A stretch of 64,000 bases of DNA. It comes from Brevundimonas goettingensis. Lineage in GTDB: Bacteria; Pseudomonadota; Alphaproteobacteria; Caulobacterales; Caulobacteraceae. Position 1 is the first letter of the stretch. Each line of letters opens with the position of its first letter. The notes under the pieces were generated by a model. That model did no database searches, was not told the DNA's origin, and was given only the letters and a program-made list of their open reading frames with translations. This document shows positions 44,567-55,379 of the stretch, piece after piece. Position numbers and translations under genes: made by a program. Location: contig NZ_CP062222.1 in NCBI RefSeq assembly GCF_017487405.1, positions 1,349,001-1,413,000 on the forward strand. The letters are read 5' to 3'.

Positions 44567-44580
44567 TGAAGGCTCCTCCC

Positions 44581-45276
44581 ATGCTCACGCGCAAGCAGCA
44601 CGAACTCCTGATGTTCATCCACGAACGCATCAAGGAGACCGGCGTCTCGCCCTCGTTCGACGAGATGAAAGAGGCGCTGGATCTGGCGTCCAAATCGGGC
44701 ATCCACCGGCTGATCACGGCGCTGGAGGAGCGCGGCTTCATCCGCCGCCTCGCCCACCGCGCCCGCGCCCTGGAGGTGACCAAGCTGCCGGAACAGGCGA
44801 CGACGGGCCCGATTCGCGGTCGCGCCCCCTTCACCCCTGCGGTGATCGAGGGCGGCGGACGCTCGGCGCCGGTGTCCGAGGCCGCCAACGACACCCGCGA
44901 ACTGGTTCTGGTCGGCAAGATCGCCGCCGGCGTGCCCATCGCCGCCATCCAGGGCGACAACGGCCGCTATCAGGTGCCCGAGGCCATGCTGGGCGCCGGC
45001 GAACACTACATGCTCGAGATCGAAGGCGATTCGATGATCGAGGCCGGCATCCTCAACGGCGATCTGGTGGTCATCAAACGCGTCGACACCGCCTCCTCGG
45101 GCGAGATCGTCGTGGCCCTGGTCGAGGGCGAGGAAGCCACCCTCAAACGCCTGCGCAAGAAGGGCCAGTCCATCGCCCTGGAGCCCGCCAACCGCAACTA
45201 CGAGACCCGCATCTTCGGCCCCGACCAGGTCGAGGTCCAGGGCAAGCTGGTCGGCCTGATCCGCCAGTATCATTGA
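44581..45276 (+). CDS. lexA: LexA SOS-response repressor/protease
   Basis: A 231-residue repressor. The N-terminal winged helix-turn-helix begins [34 protein letters not shown] long linker typical of alphaproteobacteria leads to the self-cleavage site Ala116-Gly117 ([10 protein letters not shown]). The catalytic pair is Ser151 ([10 protein letters not shown]) and Lys189 (ATLKRL). On DNA damage, RecA-stimulated self-cleavage inactivates it and lifts repression of SOS genes. Two LexA boxes in its promoter show autoregulation. It precedes convergent comEC, with a palindromic repeat region in between. Confidence 0.97.
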   Translation: MLTRKQHELLMFIHERIKETGVSPSFDEMKEALDLASKSGIHRLITALEERGFIRRLAHRARALEVTKLPEQATTGPIRGRAPFTPAVIEGGGRSAPVSEAANDTRELVLVGKIAAGVPIAAIQGDNGRYQVPEAMLGAGEHYMLEIEGDSMIEAGILNGDLVVIKRVDTASSGEIVVALVEGEEATLKRLRKKGQSIALEPANRNYETRIFGPDQVEVQGKLVGLIRQYH

Positions 45277-45280
45277 ATAC

Positions 45281-45440
45281 CTGACCCTCTCCCACAGGGA
45301 GAGGGAGGGACCCGCCGCGCAGCGGCGAGAGGGTGAGGGGTTCCGCCCTCACCGGTGAGCGACATGCCCCCTCACCCTTTCGGCTTCGCGCATCGCTACG
45401 CTCTGCGAGCCTCAAGCCCTCTCCCTATGGGAGAGGATTT
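45281..45440. repeat. Composite palindromic repeats between lexA and comEC
   Basis: A second repeat family: hairpin CCCTCTCCC-aca-GGGAGAGGG at 45285-45305; GAGGGTGAGGGG at 45329-45340 facing CCCCTCACCCTT at 45367-45378; and CCTCTCCC-tat-GGGAGAGG at 45418-45436. The last palindrome overlaps the comEC stop codon. It could serve as a two-way terminator for the convergent genes, though without T tracts. Confidence 0.75.
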
Positions 45441-47593
45441 GTCTTCGTCCACGGCCGATCCCCTCGCACATCCGCCGTCCAGACGGCCTCCCAGCCCGCG
45501 CCCCCATCTGACCCGGCGCGCCACAGCTCCACCGCCCCGCCGCGCGCGAAATCGACGCCGTCCAGCACCAGAGTGTCCGCGCACCCCGCCGGAACCGTCG
45601 CCACCCGCGCCCGAACGCTGACGACCGGCGCCGCCCCACACATGGCGCTTAGCACCTCCTCCGACGGCGGCTTCGTCCCCCACCACAGGGCCACGGGCGC
45701 CGCATCGCGCACCTGAGGCGCGCAGGCGAACCGCCCGCACACCCAGCCTTCGTCCGGACGGTCCGTCAGGGTCAGTCCTCGCCGCCGCGACCACAGGTCG
45801 GCCGCGAACTCGCGTACGCCCGGGCGCACCGCCACCGCCTCCTTGCCTGAGTGAAACGCCGCATTGGTCCCGCCGTCGCCGATCCATAGATCGGGCGTCG
45901 GCGCCCGGGGCCAGAGCATGACCGCCGCCGCCAGCGGCAGGCCCAGCCACCTCAGCCGCCCGCGCCACAGGCAGACGAACAGCACCCCGAGGAAGGCGAT
46001 GGGCAGCACAAAGTCCGGCGCGCTCGCCACCGTCCTCACCGCCCCCGGCAGGCCCGCCGTCCAGTGGCCGATGACCAGCATCAGCTCGATCCCCTTGCCC
46101 GCCACCCATAGGAAGGGCGCGCCCAGCCCCACGGGCTCCAGCAAGGCCCCCAACGCCAGCGCCGGCATCATCACGAAATCCGCCATCGGCGAGGTCAGCA
46201 GATTGGCTCCCAGCCCATAGACGGCCGTCCGGTTGAAATGCTGCATGGCGAAGGGTCCGGTCGCCAGACCCGCGACCAGACTGGCCGTCACCGCCGCCGT
46301 GATCCATCCGCCGATCCTCTGGACGATCAGGATCGGCCAGGGCGCCGAAAGCTCCCTCACCCGCGCCGGCCAGGCCTCCACCAGCGCCACAAGCGCCGCC
46401 GTCGCCGCGAACGACATCTGGAAGCCCGGCGTCACTATGGCCTCGGGCTGGAGCGCCAGCACCACCAGGGCTGCGACCGCGAGCGCGTGCATGGTGATCG
46501 CCTGCCGGTCCAGCAGGATGGCCAGGAAGGCGATGGAATAGGTGATGGCCGCCCGCTCGGCCGGCGGCGGCGCGCCCGAGATCACCAGATAGGTCCCGAC
46601 CGCGATCAGGCCCGCGACCGCCGCGACCTTCTTGCCCGACACCCTTAGCGCCACCCACGGCACGGCCGCCACGCCCAGCCGCACGGCGAAGAAGATGAAG
46701 CCGCCGACGACCGCCATATGCAAGCCCGAGATCGACAGGATGTGCGCCAGTCCGGAATCGCGCATGGCGTCCAGATCCTCGCGCGCGATCCAGGTCTCGT
46801 GCCCCGTGACCATGGCCGCCGCCACCCCGCCGGTGCGCGGCCCCAGCCGGTCGACGATCTTCTGCGCCAACGCAAACCGGATCGCATTCACCTTCATCGC
46901 CTGCCTCAGCCCCCACGGAGCCTCGGGCAGGACGGCGGGCCGCGTCGGCGACAGGGCGAAGGCCGTCCCGCCCATCCCCTCGAAGAAGGCGTTTCTCCCG
47001 AAATCATAGGCGCCCGGACTGGCCGGGGGCGGCGGCGGATTGAGGATGGCGAACAGGCGGATGGGCGTCCCCGGCGGCGGCGGATCGCCCTTCACCGTGG
47101 CCCTCAGCCGGATCGGCGTCGCCTCGGGCTCTAGACCCCGGATCCACACCGGCGCGACCACCACCCGGTGTCCGTTGGCGCCCGGACTGTCGACGTCCAG
47201 CACCCAGGCCTCGATCAGGGTCGGCGCGTCCAGCTCCGGCGCGATCGGCGCCGCGACCCGCTCGGTCCGAACCTTGGCCGCCGCCAGCCCAAGCGCCAGA
47301 CACATCAGCAGCATCAGCGGCAGGGTCGCCGCTCGCGGCAGCCCCCTCGCCCGCGCCGCCAGCCACAGCCCGACCGCCAGCCCCGCCGCGACCAGCAGCG
47401 GCCACAGCGGAGGCTCGACCTTCAGTCCGAAATAGATCGCGCAGCCGCCGCCGAACGCCACCGGCGCCCACAACCGCCAGCGCAGCCCCTGTCCGCCGAC
47501 CTCGTCGCGCACGAACGCGACGATCCTGTCTGGAAGGCTAGGCTTTGCCGCGTCGGGCGGTATAAGGGCGGCCCGTACGGACCTCCCTGCCAT
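45425..47593 (-). CDS. comEC: ComEC/Rec2-family DNA uptake channel
   Basis: A 722-residue polytopic protein: N-terminal helices, a periplasmic OB-like region (PTLIEAWVLDVDSPGANGHRVVV), then the competence-domain helices containing VTGHETWIAREDLDAMRDSGLAHILSISGLHMAVVGG, the hallmark of ComEC. The C-terminal part (FHSGKEAVAVRPGVREF...) is a degenerate metallo-beta-lactamase-like domain without an obvious HxHxDH. It would move single-stranded DNA across the inner membrane during transformation. The ATG at 47593 (minus) has GGAGG eight bases upstream, so this start is well supported, and it overlaps the start codon of divergent gltX. The stop lies within a palindromic repeat. Confidence 0.9.
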   Translation of the reverse strand: MAGRSVRAALIPPDAAKPSLPDRIVAFVRDEVGGQGLRWRLWAPVAFGGGCAIYFGLKVEPPLWPLLVAAGLAVGLWLAARARGLPRAATLPLMLLMCLALGLAAAKVRTERVAAPIAPELDAPTLIEAWVLDVDSPGANGHRVVVAPVWIRGLEPEATPIRLRATVKGDPPPPGTPIRLFAILNPPPPPASPGAYDFGRNAFFEGMGGTAFALSPTRPAVLPEAPWGLRQAMKVNAIRFALAQKIVDRLGPRTGGVAAAMVTGHETWIAREDLDAMRDSGLAHILSISGLHMAVVGGFIFFAVRLGVAAVPWVALRVSGKKVAAVAGLIAVGTYLVISGAPPPAERAAITYSIAFLAILLDRQAITMHALAVAALVVLALQPEAIVTPGFQMSFAATAALVALVEAWPARVRELSAPWPILIVQRIGGWITAAVTASLVAGLATGPFAMQHFNRTAVYGLGANLLTSPMADFVMMPALALGALLEPVGLGAPFLWVAGKGIELMLVIGHWTAGLPGAVRTVASAPDFVLPIAFLGVLFVCLWRGRLRWLGLPLAAAVMLWPRAPTPDLWIGDGGTNAAFHSGKEAVAVRPGVREFAADLWSRRRGLTLTDRPDEGWVCGRFACAPQVRDAAPVALWWGTKPPSEEVLSAMCGAAPVVSVRARVATVPAGCADTLVLDGVDFARGGAVELWRAGSDGGAGWEAVWTADVRGDRPWTKTNPLP
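47561..47566 (+). promoter_or_regulatory. Candidate -10 of gltX inside comEC
   Basis: TATAAG at 47561-47566 lies 25 bases before the gltX ATG within the comEC coding sequence. No good -35 is seen. No Shine-Dalgarno precedes gltX, so the mRNA may have a very short leader. Confidence 0.3.
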
Positions 47594-49007
47594 GACCTCT
47601 TCCTCCCCGACCGTCGTCACCCGCTTCGCCCCCTCGCCGACCGGTTCCCTGCACATCGGCGGCGCGAGAACGGCGCTATTCAACTACCTTTACGCGAAGG
47701 GGCGCAACGGCAAGTTCCTGATCCGTGTCGAGGACACCGATCGCGAGCGTTCGACCGATGAGGCGGTCAAGGCCATCTTCGACGGTCTGAGCTGGCTGGA
47801 GCTGTTCGCCGACGAGGAGCCGGTGTTCCAGTTCTCGCGCGCCGACCGCCACCGCGAGGTCGTCCAGACCCTGCTCGACAGCGGCCACGCCTATCGCGAC
47901 TACACCACAGCCGAAGAGACCGGCCGTCTGCGCGACGAGGCCAAGGCCGAGCGCCGCAGCTTCGAATCCCCCTGGCGCGACCGCGTCGCCGCCGGGCTGG
48001 AGGCCGAACAGCCCTTCGTCGTCCGTTTCCGCCGTCCCCTGCCCGGCCGCGTCGAGGTTCAGGACGAGGTCCAGGGCGCGGTCAGCTGGGACAATGGCGA
48101 CCTCGACGACCTGGTGCTGCTGCGCTCTGACGGCGCCCCGACCTATAATCTGGCCGTCGTCGTCGACGACCACGACATGGGCGTCACCCACGTCATCCGC
48201 GGCGACGACCATCTGAACAACGCCGCTCGCCAGTCGTTGATCTATGACGCCCTCGGCTGGCCCCGGCCCAGCTTCGCCCACATCCCCCTGATCCACGGGC
48301 CGGACGGCGCGAAACTGTCGAAACGCCACGGCGCCCAGGCCGTGCATGAGTATGCCGAGATGGGCTATCTGCCCGAGGCCATGCGCAACTACCTGGCCCG
48401 CCTCGGCTGGGCCCACGGCGATGACGAACTGTTCTCCGACGAACAGGCGCAGGAATGGTTCGACCTCTCCGGCGTCGGCAAGGCGCCAGCCCGTCTGGAC
48501 TTCGACAAATTGGCCCACGTCAACGCCCACTGGATGCGGCTGGCCGCTGATGACGGCCTGGCCAAACAGGTCCTCGACCTCCACCTCGCGCGCGGCCATG
48601 TCCTGGGCGAGGACGACGAGGTACGCCTGACCCGCGCCATGCCCTTCCTCAAGGATCGCGCCAAGACCCTCAACGAGCTGGTCGATCAGACCGCCTTCGT
48701 CCTGCGCCGCCGTCCGCTGGTCATCTTCGAAAAGGCTCTGCCCCTGCTGGCGGGTGAGTCGGGCGAGCGTATCGGCCGCCTGCGCGACCGGCTGAAGCTG
48801 TTCGCCAGCTGGGACGTCTTCGCCCTCGAGGCCGAGCTCAAGGCCTTCGCCGAGGAAGAGGCCGTCGGCTTCGGAAAGATCGGCCCGGCCGTGCGCGCCG
48901 CCCTCACCGGAGACGGGATTTCGCCCGACATCGCCAAAACTCTTGCCGCTTTGGGGCGCGAAGAATCGCTCGGGCGCTTGGATGATGCGCTGCAACAGAC
49001 TAAGTGA
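47592..49007 (+). CDS. gltX: Glutamyl-tRNA synthetase
   Basis: A 471-residue class I synthetase that charges tRNA-Glu (and possibly tRNA-Gln for later transamidation). The HIGH-type motif is [17 protein letters not shown] near residue 15, and the KMSKS-type motif is [10 protein letters not shown] near residue 240. [18 protein letters not shown] and the [19 protein letters not shown] substrate region are intact. The anticodon-binding helical domain forms the C-terminus. The start ATG shares two bases with the start codon of divergent comEC (CATG at 47591-47594). gltA follows on the same strand after 64 bases. Confidence 0.97.
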   Translation: MTSSSPTVVTRFAPSPTGSLHIGGARTALFNYLYAKGRNGKFLIRVEDTDRERSTDEAVKAIFDGLSWLELFADEEPVFQFSRADRHREVVQTLLDSGHAYRDYTTAEETGRLRDEAKAERRSFESPWRDRVAAGLEAEQPFVVRFRRPLPGRVEVQDEVQGAVSWDNGDLDDLVLLRSDGAPTYNLAVVVDDHDMGVTHVIRGDDHLNNAARQSLIYDALGWPRPSFAHIPLIHGPDGAKLSKRHGAQAVHEYAEMGYLPEAMRNYLARLGWAHGDDELFSDEQAQEWFDLSGVGKAPARLDFDKLAHVNAHWMRLAADDGLAKQVLDLHLARGHVLGEDDEVRLTRAMPFLKDRAKTLNELVDQTAFVLRRRPLVIFEKALPLLAGESGERIGRLRDRLKLFASWDVFALEAELKAFAEEEAVGFGKIGPAVRAALTGDGISPDIAKTLAALGREESLGRLDDALQQTK

Positions 49008-49071
49008 CATTCACGAACAACAAGGGGTCCGGCGTCTCCCCGGCGCGGGCACTAATTTCCAAGGGGCTACA

Positions 49072-50364
<1,293 letters not shown>

Positions 50365-50387
50365 TCGGACCGAAAGGTCTGAAATGC

Positions 50388-50418
50388 AAAACGCCGGAGC
50401 AAAAGCTCCGGCGTTTTT
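50388..50418 (+). terminator. Rho-independent terminator after gltA
   Basis: A perfect 13-bp stem (50388-50400 with 50405-50417), loop AAAA, and a following T run. The A/T flanks on both sides suggest it may also work for the convergent aldo/keto reductase gene. Confidence 0.9.
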
Positions 50419-50441
50419 CTTTGGGCGATGATGTGCGGGGC

Positions 50442-51311
50442 TCAGCCCCCGATGGCGTCCAGCGCGGTCATGGCGGCCTCGTCCAGCACCAGATCGCCGG
50501 CCACCAGGTTCTCCTTCAGATGCCCCACGGACGAGGTGCCGGGGATCAGCAGGATGTTGGGCGAGCGCTTGAGCAGCCAGGCGAGCGCCACCTGCATCGG
50601 GGTCGCGCCCAGACCCGCCGCCACAGCGTTCAGGGCGTCCGACTGCAACGGGCTGAAGCCGCCCAGCGGGAAGAAGGGCACATAGGCGATACCCGCCTCA
50701 TTCAGGCTGTCGATCAGGGCGTCGTCCTCGCGGTGCGCCAGGTTGTAGAGGTTCTGGACGCAGACGATCTGGGCCATCGACCGCCCCTCCTCGACCTGTT
50801 TCGCGGTGACGTTGCTCAGGCCGATGTTGCGGATCAGGCCCTGCCGCTGCAGGTCGACGACGACCCCCAGAAGTTCGGCGATGGAGCCCTCGGCCGGCCC
50901 GTGGGCCTCGCCCATCATGACCCTCAGATTGACCACATCCAGCGTCTCGAGCCCGAGATTGGTCAGGTTGTCATGCACCGCCCGCTCCAGCTCCGGGGCC
51001 GAAAACGCCGGCAGCCAGGCGCCCGTCTCGTCCCGCCGCGCCCCGATCTTGGTCACGAGAGTCAGGTCATCCGTATACGGATGAAGCGCCTCCCTGATCA
51101 GCCGGTTGGTGACATGGGGGCCGTAGAAGTCGCTCGTGTCGATATGGTCCACGCCCTGGGCCACGGCCTCGCGCAGCACGGCCAGGGCGGCGTCGTGATC
51201 CTTCGGCGGCCCGAACACGCCGGGCCCGGCCAGCTGCATCGCGCCATAGCCGAGCCGCTTCACGGTCCGGTCGCCCATCGTGTACGTGCCGACGATCGGG
51301 GAAATGGTCAT
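50442..51311 (-). CDS. YdbC-type aldo/keto reductase
   Basis: A 289-residue aldo/keto reductase that resembles E. coli YdbC strongly: RLGYGAMQLAGPGVFGPPKDHDAAL, HIDTSDFYGPHVTNRLIREAL (Asp and Tyr of the active site), LVTKIGARRDETGAWLPAFS (Lys), and IGLSNVTAKQVEE. In place of the usual catalytic His the segment reads DVVNLRVMMGEAHGPAEG, as in the YdbC group. C-terminal LLIPGTSSVGHL binds NADPH. The start has AAGGAG at good distance. The substrate is not known from sequence. It converges on gltA. Confidence 0.92.
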   Translation of the reverse strand: MTISPIVGTYTMGDRTVKRLGYGAMQLAGPGVFGPPKDHDAALAVLREAVAQGVDHIDTSDFYGPHVTNRLIREALHPYTDDLTLVTKIGARRDETGAWLPAFSAPELERAVHDNLTNLGLETLDVVNLRVMMGEAHGPAEGSIAELLGVVVDLQRQGLIRNIGLSNVTAKQVEEGRSMAQIVCVQNLYNLAHREDDALIDSLNEAGIAYVPFFPLGGFSPLQSDALNAVAAGLGATPMQVALAWLLKRSPNILLIPGTSSVGHLKENLVAGDLVLDEAAMTALDAIGG

Positions 51312-51514
51312 GGGAAAGCTCCTTGTTCCGAGGCTGGAAGCTAGGCCCGCGACAGGCGCGCGATAAGCCGGACCAATCCGCATGGGCTGTTCGCCCTGGC
51401 GAACAATGGCTGCGTTGGTATGGCGAAGCTAAGGCCGATGACATCTCTGGATTGCGTGACTAGGCTGCCCTCCAGAAGGCGGCGTATCGGCCGCGCCCAA
51501 GGGAGGGAACGACC

Positions 51515-52591
51515 ATGAGGCCTCTCGCGATCGCATCGGCCCTGCTGGTCGCCGCCTGCGCTGCGCCGACCACCCGGATCGAGCCCCTGCGCCTCGATGC
51601 GCAGGGCGCCGAGCCGGTCTTCCTGCACGACGCCGGAGGCTGGACCCTGTCGGCGGCCCGCCCCGTCTTCCCCATCACGGAGCGCTGGCCGGCGCTGAAG
51701 GGTCTGTCGGGCGCGGCGACCGCCGCCCCCTTCGGCTGCGGTCTGGCCGATGTGCATGGCGACTATTTCTCCGGCGACCGGGGCCGTCTCGCCTGCGTCT
51801 CGCGCGGTCCCGACGGCCGCCTGCGCCTGATCCGGCCGGCTGACCGGATGGAATATTCCCGGATCTATGACGCCGCGCCCGCGGACGGCGGCTATGTGGT
51901 CGTCGCCCGGCCTTACCGAAAGCGGTTCGCGCGCATCACCACCCTGTCGGCCGACGGCGCCGTGCTCCGGTCCATTGACCTGCCGGACACAGACGACCGG
52001 TCGTCCCCGGACCAGATCGTCATCCTGCCGACCGGTCGCATCGTCGTCCTGGTTCGCAGCGCCGGGACCTGTGAATGGCGGGTTCTCGAACGCGGCGGCG
52101 ACGGCTTCACGCAGGTGTCGACCACCCCGGCCGACCATGCGTTTCAGTGCCAGACCCAAAATCACGGCGGCGGCGGCGTCATTCGCGATCAGGCGACCGG
52201 CCAGACCTGGCTGCGCCAGTTCTACCCCGACAAGAACGCCCTCTACCGCCTGGATGACAACACCGCCCAGGGACGCGGCCCGGCGACGCTCGTCGTCCGC
52301 GACATGGCCGCCCTCCTGCCGATGGACGTGGGATCGCAGCCGGCTCTGGTCTCGGTGCTGGACGGGGCCCTGTATTTCGAGGCCCCGTCGGTCTCCGGCC
52401 CCATCGTGGTCCGCTACGACATCGCCGCCGAAAAGCTCAGCCGCACCGACCTCAGGGCCGCGAGCGGACGCTGGCGTGACGCCGGCCGCGTTCAGGGGCT
52501 GATGCTGACCGGCAAGGCCGGGGACCGGATGCAGGTGGCGGTCATGACCCCCTCGAGCGCGATCGAGGTCCTGCCCGTCGCGCAGGACTAG
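51515..52591 (+). CDS. Putative lipoprotein, unknown function
   Basis: A 358-residue protein with lipobox VAAC (Cys15) after a short signal, so a lipoprotein. The mature part is beta-rich with repeating short segments such as RLRLIRPADRMEYSRIYD, GGYVVVARPYRKRFARITTLSADG and GRIVVLVRS, suggesting a beta-propeller. Cysteine pairs (FGCGL/RLACVS and TCEWR/FQCQT) may form disulfides. No named family is recognised. GGGAGGGA precedes the ATG 51515. Its TAG overlaps the stop of lpxB on the other strand. Confidence 0.75.
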   Translation: MRPLAIASALLVAACAAPTTRIEPLRLDAQGAEPVFLHDAGGWTLSAARPVFPITERWPALKGLSGAATAAPFGCGLADVHGDYFSGDRGRLACVSRGPDGRLRLIRPADRMEYSRIYDAAPADGGYVVVARPYRKRFARITTLSADGAVLRSIDLPDTDDRSSPDQIVILPTGRIVVLVRSAGTCEWRVLERGGDGFTQVSTTPADHAFQCQTQNHGGGGVIRDQATGQTWLRQFYPDKNALYRLDDNTAQGRGPATLVVRDMAALLPMDVGSQPALVSVLDGALYFEAPSVSGPIVVRYDIAAEKLSRTDLRAASGRWRDAGRVQGLMLTGKAGDRMQVAVMTPSSAIEVLPVAQD

Positions 52592-53736
52592 CCGCGCGCG
52601 CCGATCACCTTGAGCACCGCCTCGGCGGCGATCTCGGACGGATCGCGCCCGCCCCGGCCCATCTTGTCCAGCGCCGCCGTCTGACGCGCCGACTGGGCCG
52701 CGCGCGCCTCGGGATCGTCCAGCAGGGCCGCGACCGCCCCCGCCAGCTTCTCGGGCGTCGCATCCTTCTGGATCAGCTCGGGCGCGATCATCTCGTCGGC
52801 GGCGGTGTTGAACAGGGTCGCGAACTTGCCCGTGAAGAAGGGCTTCATGATCGCATAGCTGAGACCGTCGAACCGGTAGGCGATGACCATCGGCGCTCCC
52901 GCCAGGGCCAGCTCGGTCGAGACCGTGCCGCTGGTCGCCAGCGCGGCCGTCGCGGCGCGCATGGCGTCGTATTTCTCGTCTTCCTGCACCAGATGCACGC
53001 GGAACGGCCAGGCGGCGACGCGGGCCGTGACGTCGGCCGCGACCGTACCCGCCACCACCACGGCGACCTCCAGCCCCGGATGGGTCCGGCGCAGCAGGGC
53101 GACCGCCTCGCCATAGACGGGCGTCATATGGCGGATCTCCGACGGCCGGCTGCCCGGCAGGATCAGCAACAGGGGCGTCTCCGCCGCCAGCCCGCGACCC
53201 TTGCGGAACCGCGCCCTGTCGGCGCTGTCCATGTCCACATGCAGGGCCTGGGACCCCACCACGGTCGTCGACAGCCCTTCGGCCTCGAACCACGGGGCGT
53301 CGAAGGTGTACAGCGCCAGCAGGTGATCCACTGCCCCGGCCAGTGTCTTGGCCCGCCCCGGCCGCGACGCCCAGACCTGCGGCCCGACGTATTTGATCAG
53401 CTTCACGCCCGGCAGGGCCTCGCGCAGCGCCTTGGCCACCCGGATGGTGAAGCCCCAGCTGTCGATCAGGACCACGGCGTCCGGCCGCTCCTTCACCGCC
53501 AGCGCCACCGTGTCCGCCACCCGCGCCTTGACCCGCTTGTAGGCCCTCAGGCCCTCGAGCCAGCCGAGGATGGACAGTTCGGCGATGTCGAACGGGCTCT
53601 CCACCCCCTCCGCCGCCATCTTCGGCCCGCCGACCCCGACGAAGGTCACGCCCGGCTCACGCGCCCGCAGCGCCTTCGCGAGGCCCGCGCCCAGCGCATC
53701 GCCCGACGCCTCGGCGGCGACCAGCATGATCTTCAT
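52588..53736 (-). CDS. lpxB: Lipid-A-disaccharide synthase
   Basis: A 382-residue GT19 glycosyltransferase that joins UDP-2,3-diacylglucosamine and lipid X into the tetraacyl disaccharide of lipid A. Recognised blocks: MLVAAEASGDALGAGLAKAL, VGVGGPKMAAEGVESPFD, VVLIDSWGFTIRVAK, KYVGPQVWASRPGRAKTL, LLILPGSRPSEIRHM and TVSTELALAGAPMVIAYR. It is the last gene of the long envelope operon, and its start overlaps the lpxI stop by four bases. The stop overlaps the stop of the convergent lipoprotein. Confidence 0.97.
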   Translation of the reverse strand: MKIMLVAAEASGDALGAGLAKALRAREPGVTFVGVGGPKMAAEGVESPFDIAELSILGWLEGLRAYKRVKARVADTVALAVKERPDAVVLIDSWGFTIRVAKALREALPGVKLIKYVGPQVWASRPGRAKTLAGAVDHLLALYTFDAPWFEAEGLSTTVVGSQALHVDMDSADRARFRKGRGLAAETPLLLILPGSRPSEIRHMTPVYGEAVALLRRTHPGLEVAVVVAGTVAADVTARVAAWPFRVHLVQEDEKYDAMRAATAALATSGTVSTELALAGAPMVIAYRFDGLSYAIMKPFFTGKFATLFNTAADEMIAPELIQKDATPEKLAGAVAALLDDPEARAAQSARQTAALDKMGRGGRDPSEIAAEAVLKVIGARG

Positions 53737-54584
53737 GACCTGTCCCCCGACCGATCTTCCCCCCAGACGAACAGACCCAGCCGGTTCGCGGTCTCGATCA
53801 GGGCCGGCCGGTCGATCAGGATCAGCTTGCCCGCCACCCCGCCGACGCCCGCCAGCCCGGCCGCATGGGCCAGCTCCAGCGTCCGTGTCCCGATCACCGG
53901 CATGTCGACGCGCAGGTCCTGAATGGGTTTGGGCGCCTTGCCCAGCGCCCCCTTCAGCGCCCCGGCCGCCCCACGCAGATCGGCGGGCAGGCCGGCGACG
54001 CGCGTCAGCATGGCGTCCGTCCCCTCCTGGGCCTCGACCGCCAGCACCAGTCCGTCACAGACGACGGCGCCTTGGCCGATGTCCAGTTCCCCCGCCTTTT
54101 CCGCCACATGCAGGGCCTTCCTCAGGTCGGCCAGCTGGTCTTCCGTCGGCGAAACGGCGCCCAGAGCCCCTGGCTCCAGCGTCTCCCCGCCCAGGATGTC
54201 GTCGGCGCCCTCGACGGCATAGCCCTCGTTCTCGAACACCGACAGGATCTTGCGCAGCAGGGCGTCGTCGCCCCTGGTCGCCGCCGCGATGATGCCGGGC
54301 AGCAGGGTCGCCCCCTTCAGATCGGGCTTCAGGCTCTTGAAATCGGGCCGATTGACGGTGCCGGCGAAACAGACCGCCTTGCAGCCCGCCGCCTTCAACG
54401 CGGCCAGCGCCTTGCCCAGCTCGGCCATGCCGATTTCGGCGCCCGGATAGCGGACCAGATGCGGATCGGCGAAACCGGTCAGGCGGATCACGAACAGCGG
54501 CCGGTCCTCCGCCTCGCAGCGCGCCGCGATCGCCAGAGGCAGGGCCCCGCCCCCGGCGATGAGCCCGAGCTTGGGCGCGCTCAC
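53733..54584 (-). CDS. lpxI: UDP-2,3-diacylglucosamine diphosphatase LpxI
   Basis: A 283-residue protein (GTG start at 54584, four bases after the lpxA stop) matching the LpxI/DUF1009 family: LGLIAGGGALPLAIA, the central ADDILGGETLEPGALG and GQGAVVCDGLVLAVEAQEGTDAMLTR, and the C-terminal VDMPVIGTRTLELAHAAGLAGV. It removes UMP from UDP-2,3-diacylglucosamine giving lipid X, replacing the unrelated LpxH of E. coli; LpxI is the usual alphaproteobacterial form. The product passes directly to LpxB, encoded next. Confidence 0.95.
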   Translation of the reverse strand: MSAPKLGLIAGGGALPLAIAARCEAEDRPLFVIRLTGFADPHLVRYPGAEIGMAELGKALAALKAAGCKAVCFAGTVNRPDFKSLKPDLKGATLLPGIIAAATRGDDALLRKILSVFENEGYAVEGADDILGGETLEPGALGAVSPTEDQLADLRKALHVAEKAGELDIGQGAVVCDGLVLAVEAQEGTDAMLTRVAGLPADLRGAAGALKGALGKAPKPIQDLRVDMPVIGTRTLELAHAAGLAGVGGVAGKLILIDRPALIETANRLGLFVWGEDRSGDRS

Positions 54585-54588
54585 CGTC

Positions 54589-55377
54589 TTACTCGCCTGG
54601 GAGACAGAGCGGCCGCTTGCCGCCGTCGCGGATGAAGGCGACGATCTCCATGATCTCGGGCAGGTCGGCATAGGTCTGCTCGACCCCGTCCAGGCGGTCG
54701 GCGAACACCCCATCCGCTTCGAACAGGTCGCGGAAGGCGGCCAGCAGCCGGCGCACCGCGTCCTTGCCATAGCCCTTGCGCTTCAGCCCGATCAGATTGA
54801 GCCCGTGCAGTTGCGCGTGATTGCCCCAGGCTGAGCCATAGGGAATGACGTCGCGGGTCACGGCGGCCAGACCGCCGACGATGGCGCCCTGCCCCACCCG
54901 GCCGTTCTGGTGCACGGCGCACAGGCCGCCGAGGAAGACCTTGTCGCCGATCTGGGCATGGCCGCCCAGGGTCGCGTTATTGGCCATGACGACATTGCTG
55001 CCGACGACCGCGTCATGGCCGACGTGGGCGCCGGTCATGAACAGGTTGTTGGAGCCGACGCGCGTCACGCCCGTGCCCTGCGGCGTGCCCCGGTTGAAGG
55101 TCGAATGCTCGCGGATCGAGTTGTCCGACCCGATCTCCAGCCGCACCGGCTCGCCCTTGTAGCCGTTGTGCTGCGGGTCGCCGCCGATGACGGCGAAGGG
55201 ATGGACGATGGTGCGGGCGCCGATCGCGGTGTCCTGCTGGACCACCACATGGCTGACCAGGGTGACGTTCTCGGCTAGGCTGACGCCGGGTCCGACGGTG
55301 CACCACGGCCCGATCTGCACCCCGTCGGCCAGCTGGGCCTCGGGATGGACGATGGCGGAGGGATGGATGGTGGTCAT
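54589..55377 (-). CDS. lpxA: UDP-N-acetylglucosamine acyltransferase
   Basis: A 262-residue left-handed beta-helix acyltransferase catalysing the first step of lipid A synthesis. Hexapeptide repeats run from IHPSAIVHPEAQLADGVQIGPWCTVGPG through GAHVGHDAVVGSNVVMANNATLGGH (active-site His near residue 120), then the C-terminal helical domain with GLNLIGLKRKGY. It lies between fabZ and lpxI, separated by two and four bases. Confidence 0.96.
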   Translation of the reverse strand: MTTIHPSAIVHPEAQLADGVQIGPWCTVGPGVSLAENVTLVSHVVVQQDTAIGARTIVHPFAVIGGDPQHNGYKGEPVRLEIGSDNSIREHSTFNRGTPQGTGVTRVGSNNLFMTGAHVGHDAVVGSNVVMANNATLGGHAQIGDKVFLGGLCAVHQNGRVGQGAIVGGLAAVTRDVIPYGSAWGNHAQLHGLNLIGLKRKGYGKDAVRRLLAAFRDLFEADGVFADRLDGVEQTYADLPEIMEIVAFIRDGGKRPLCLPGE

Positions 55378-55379
55378 GA

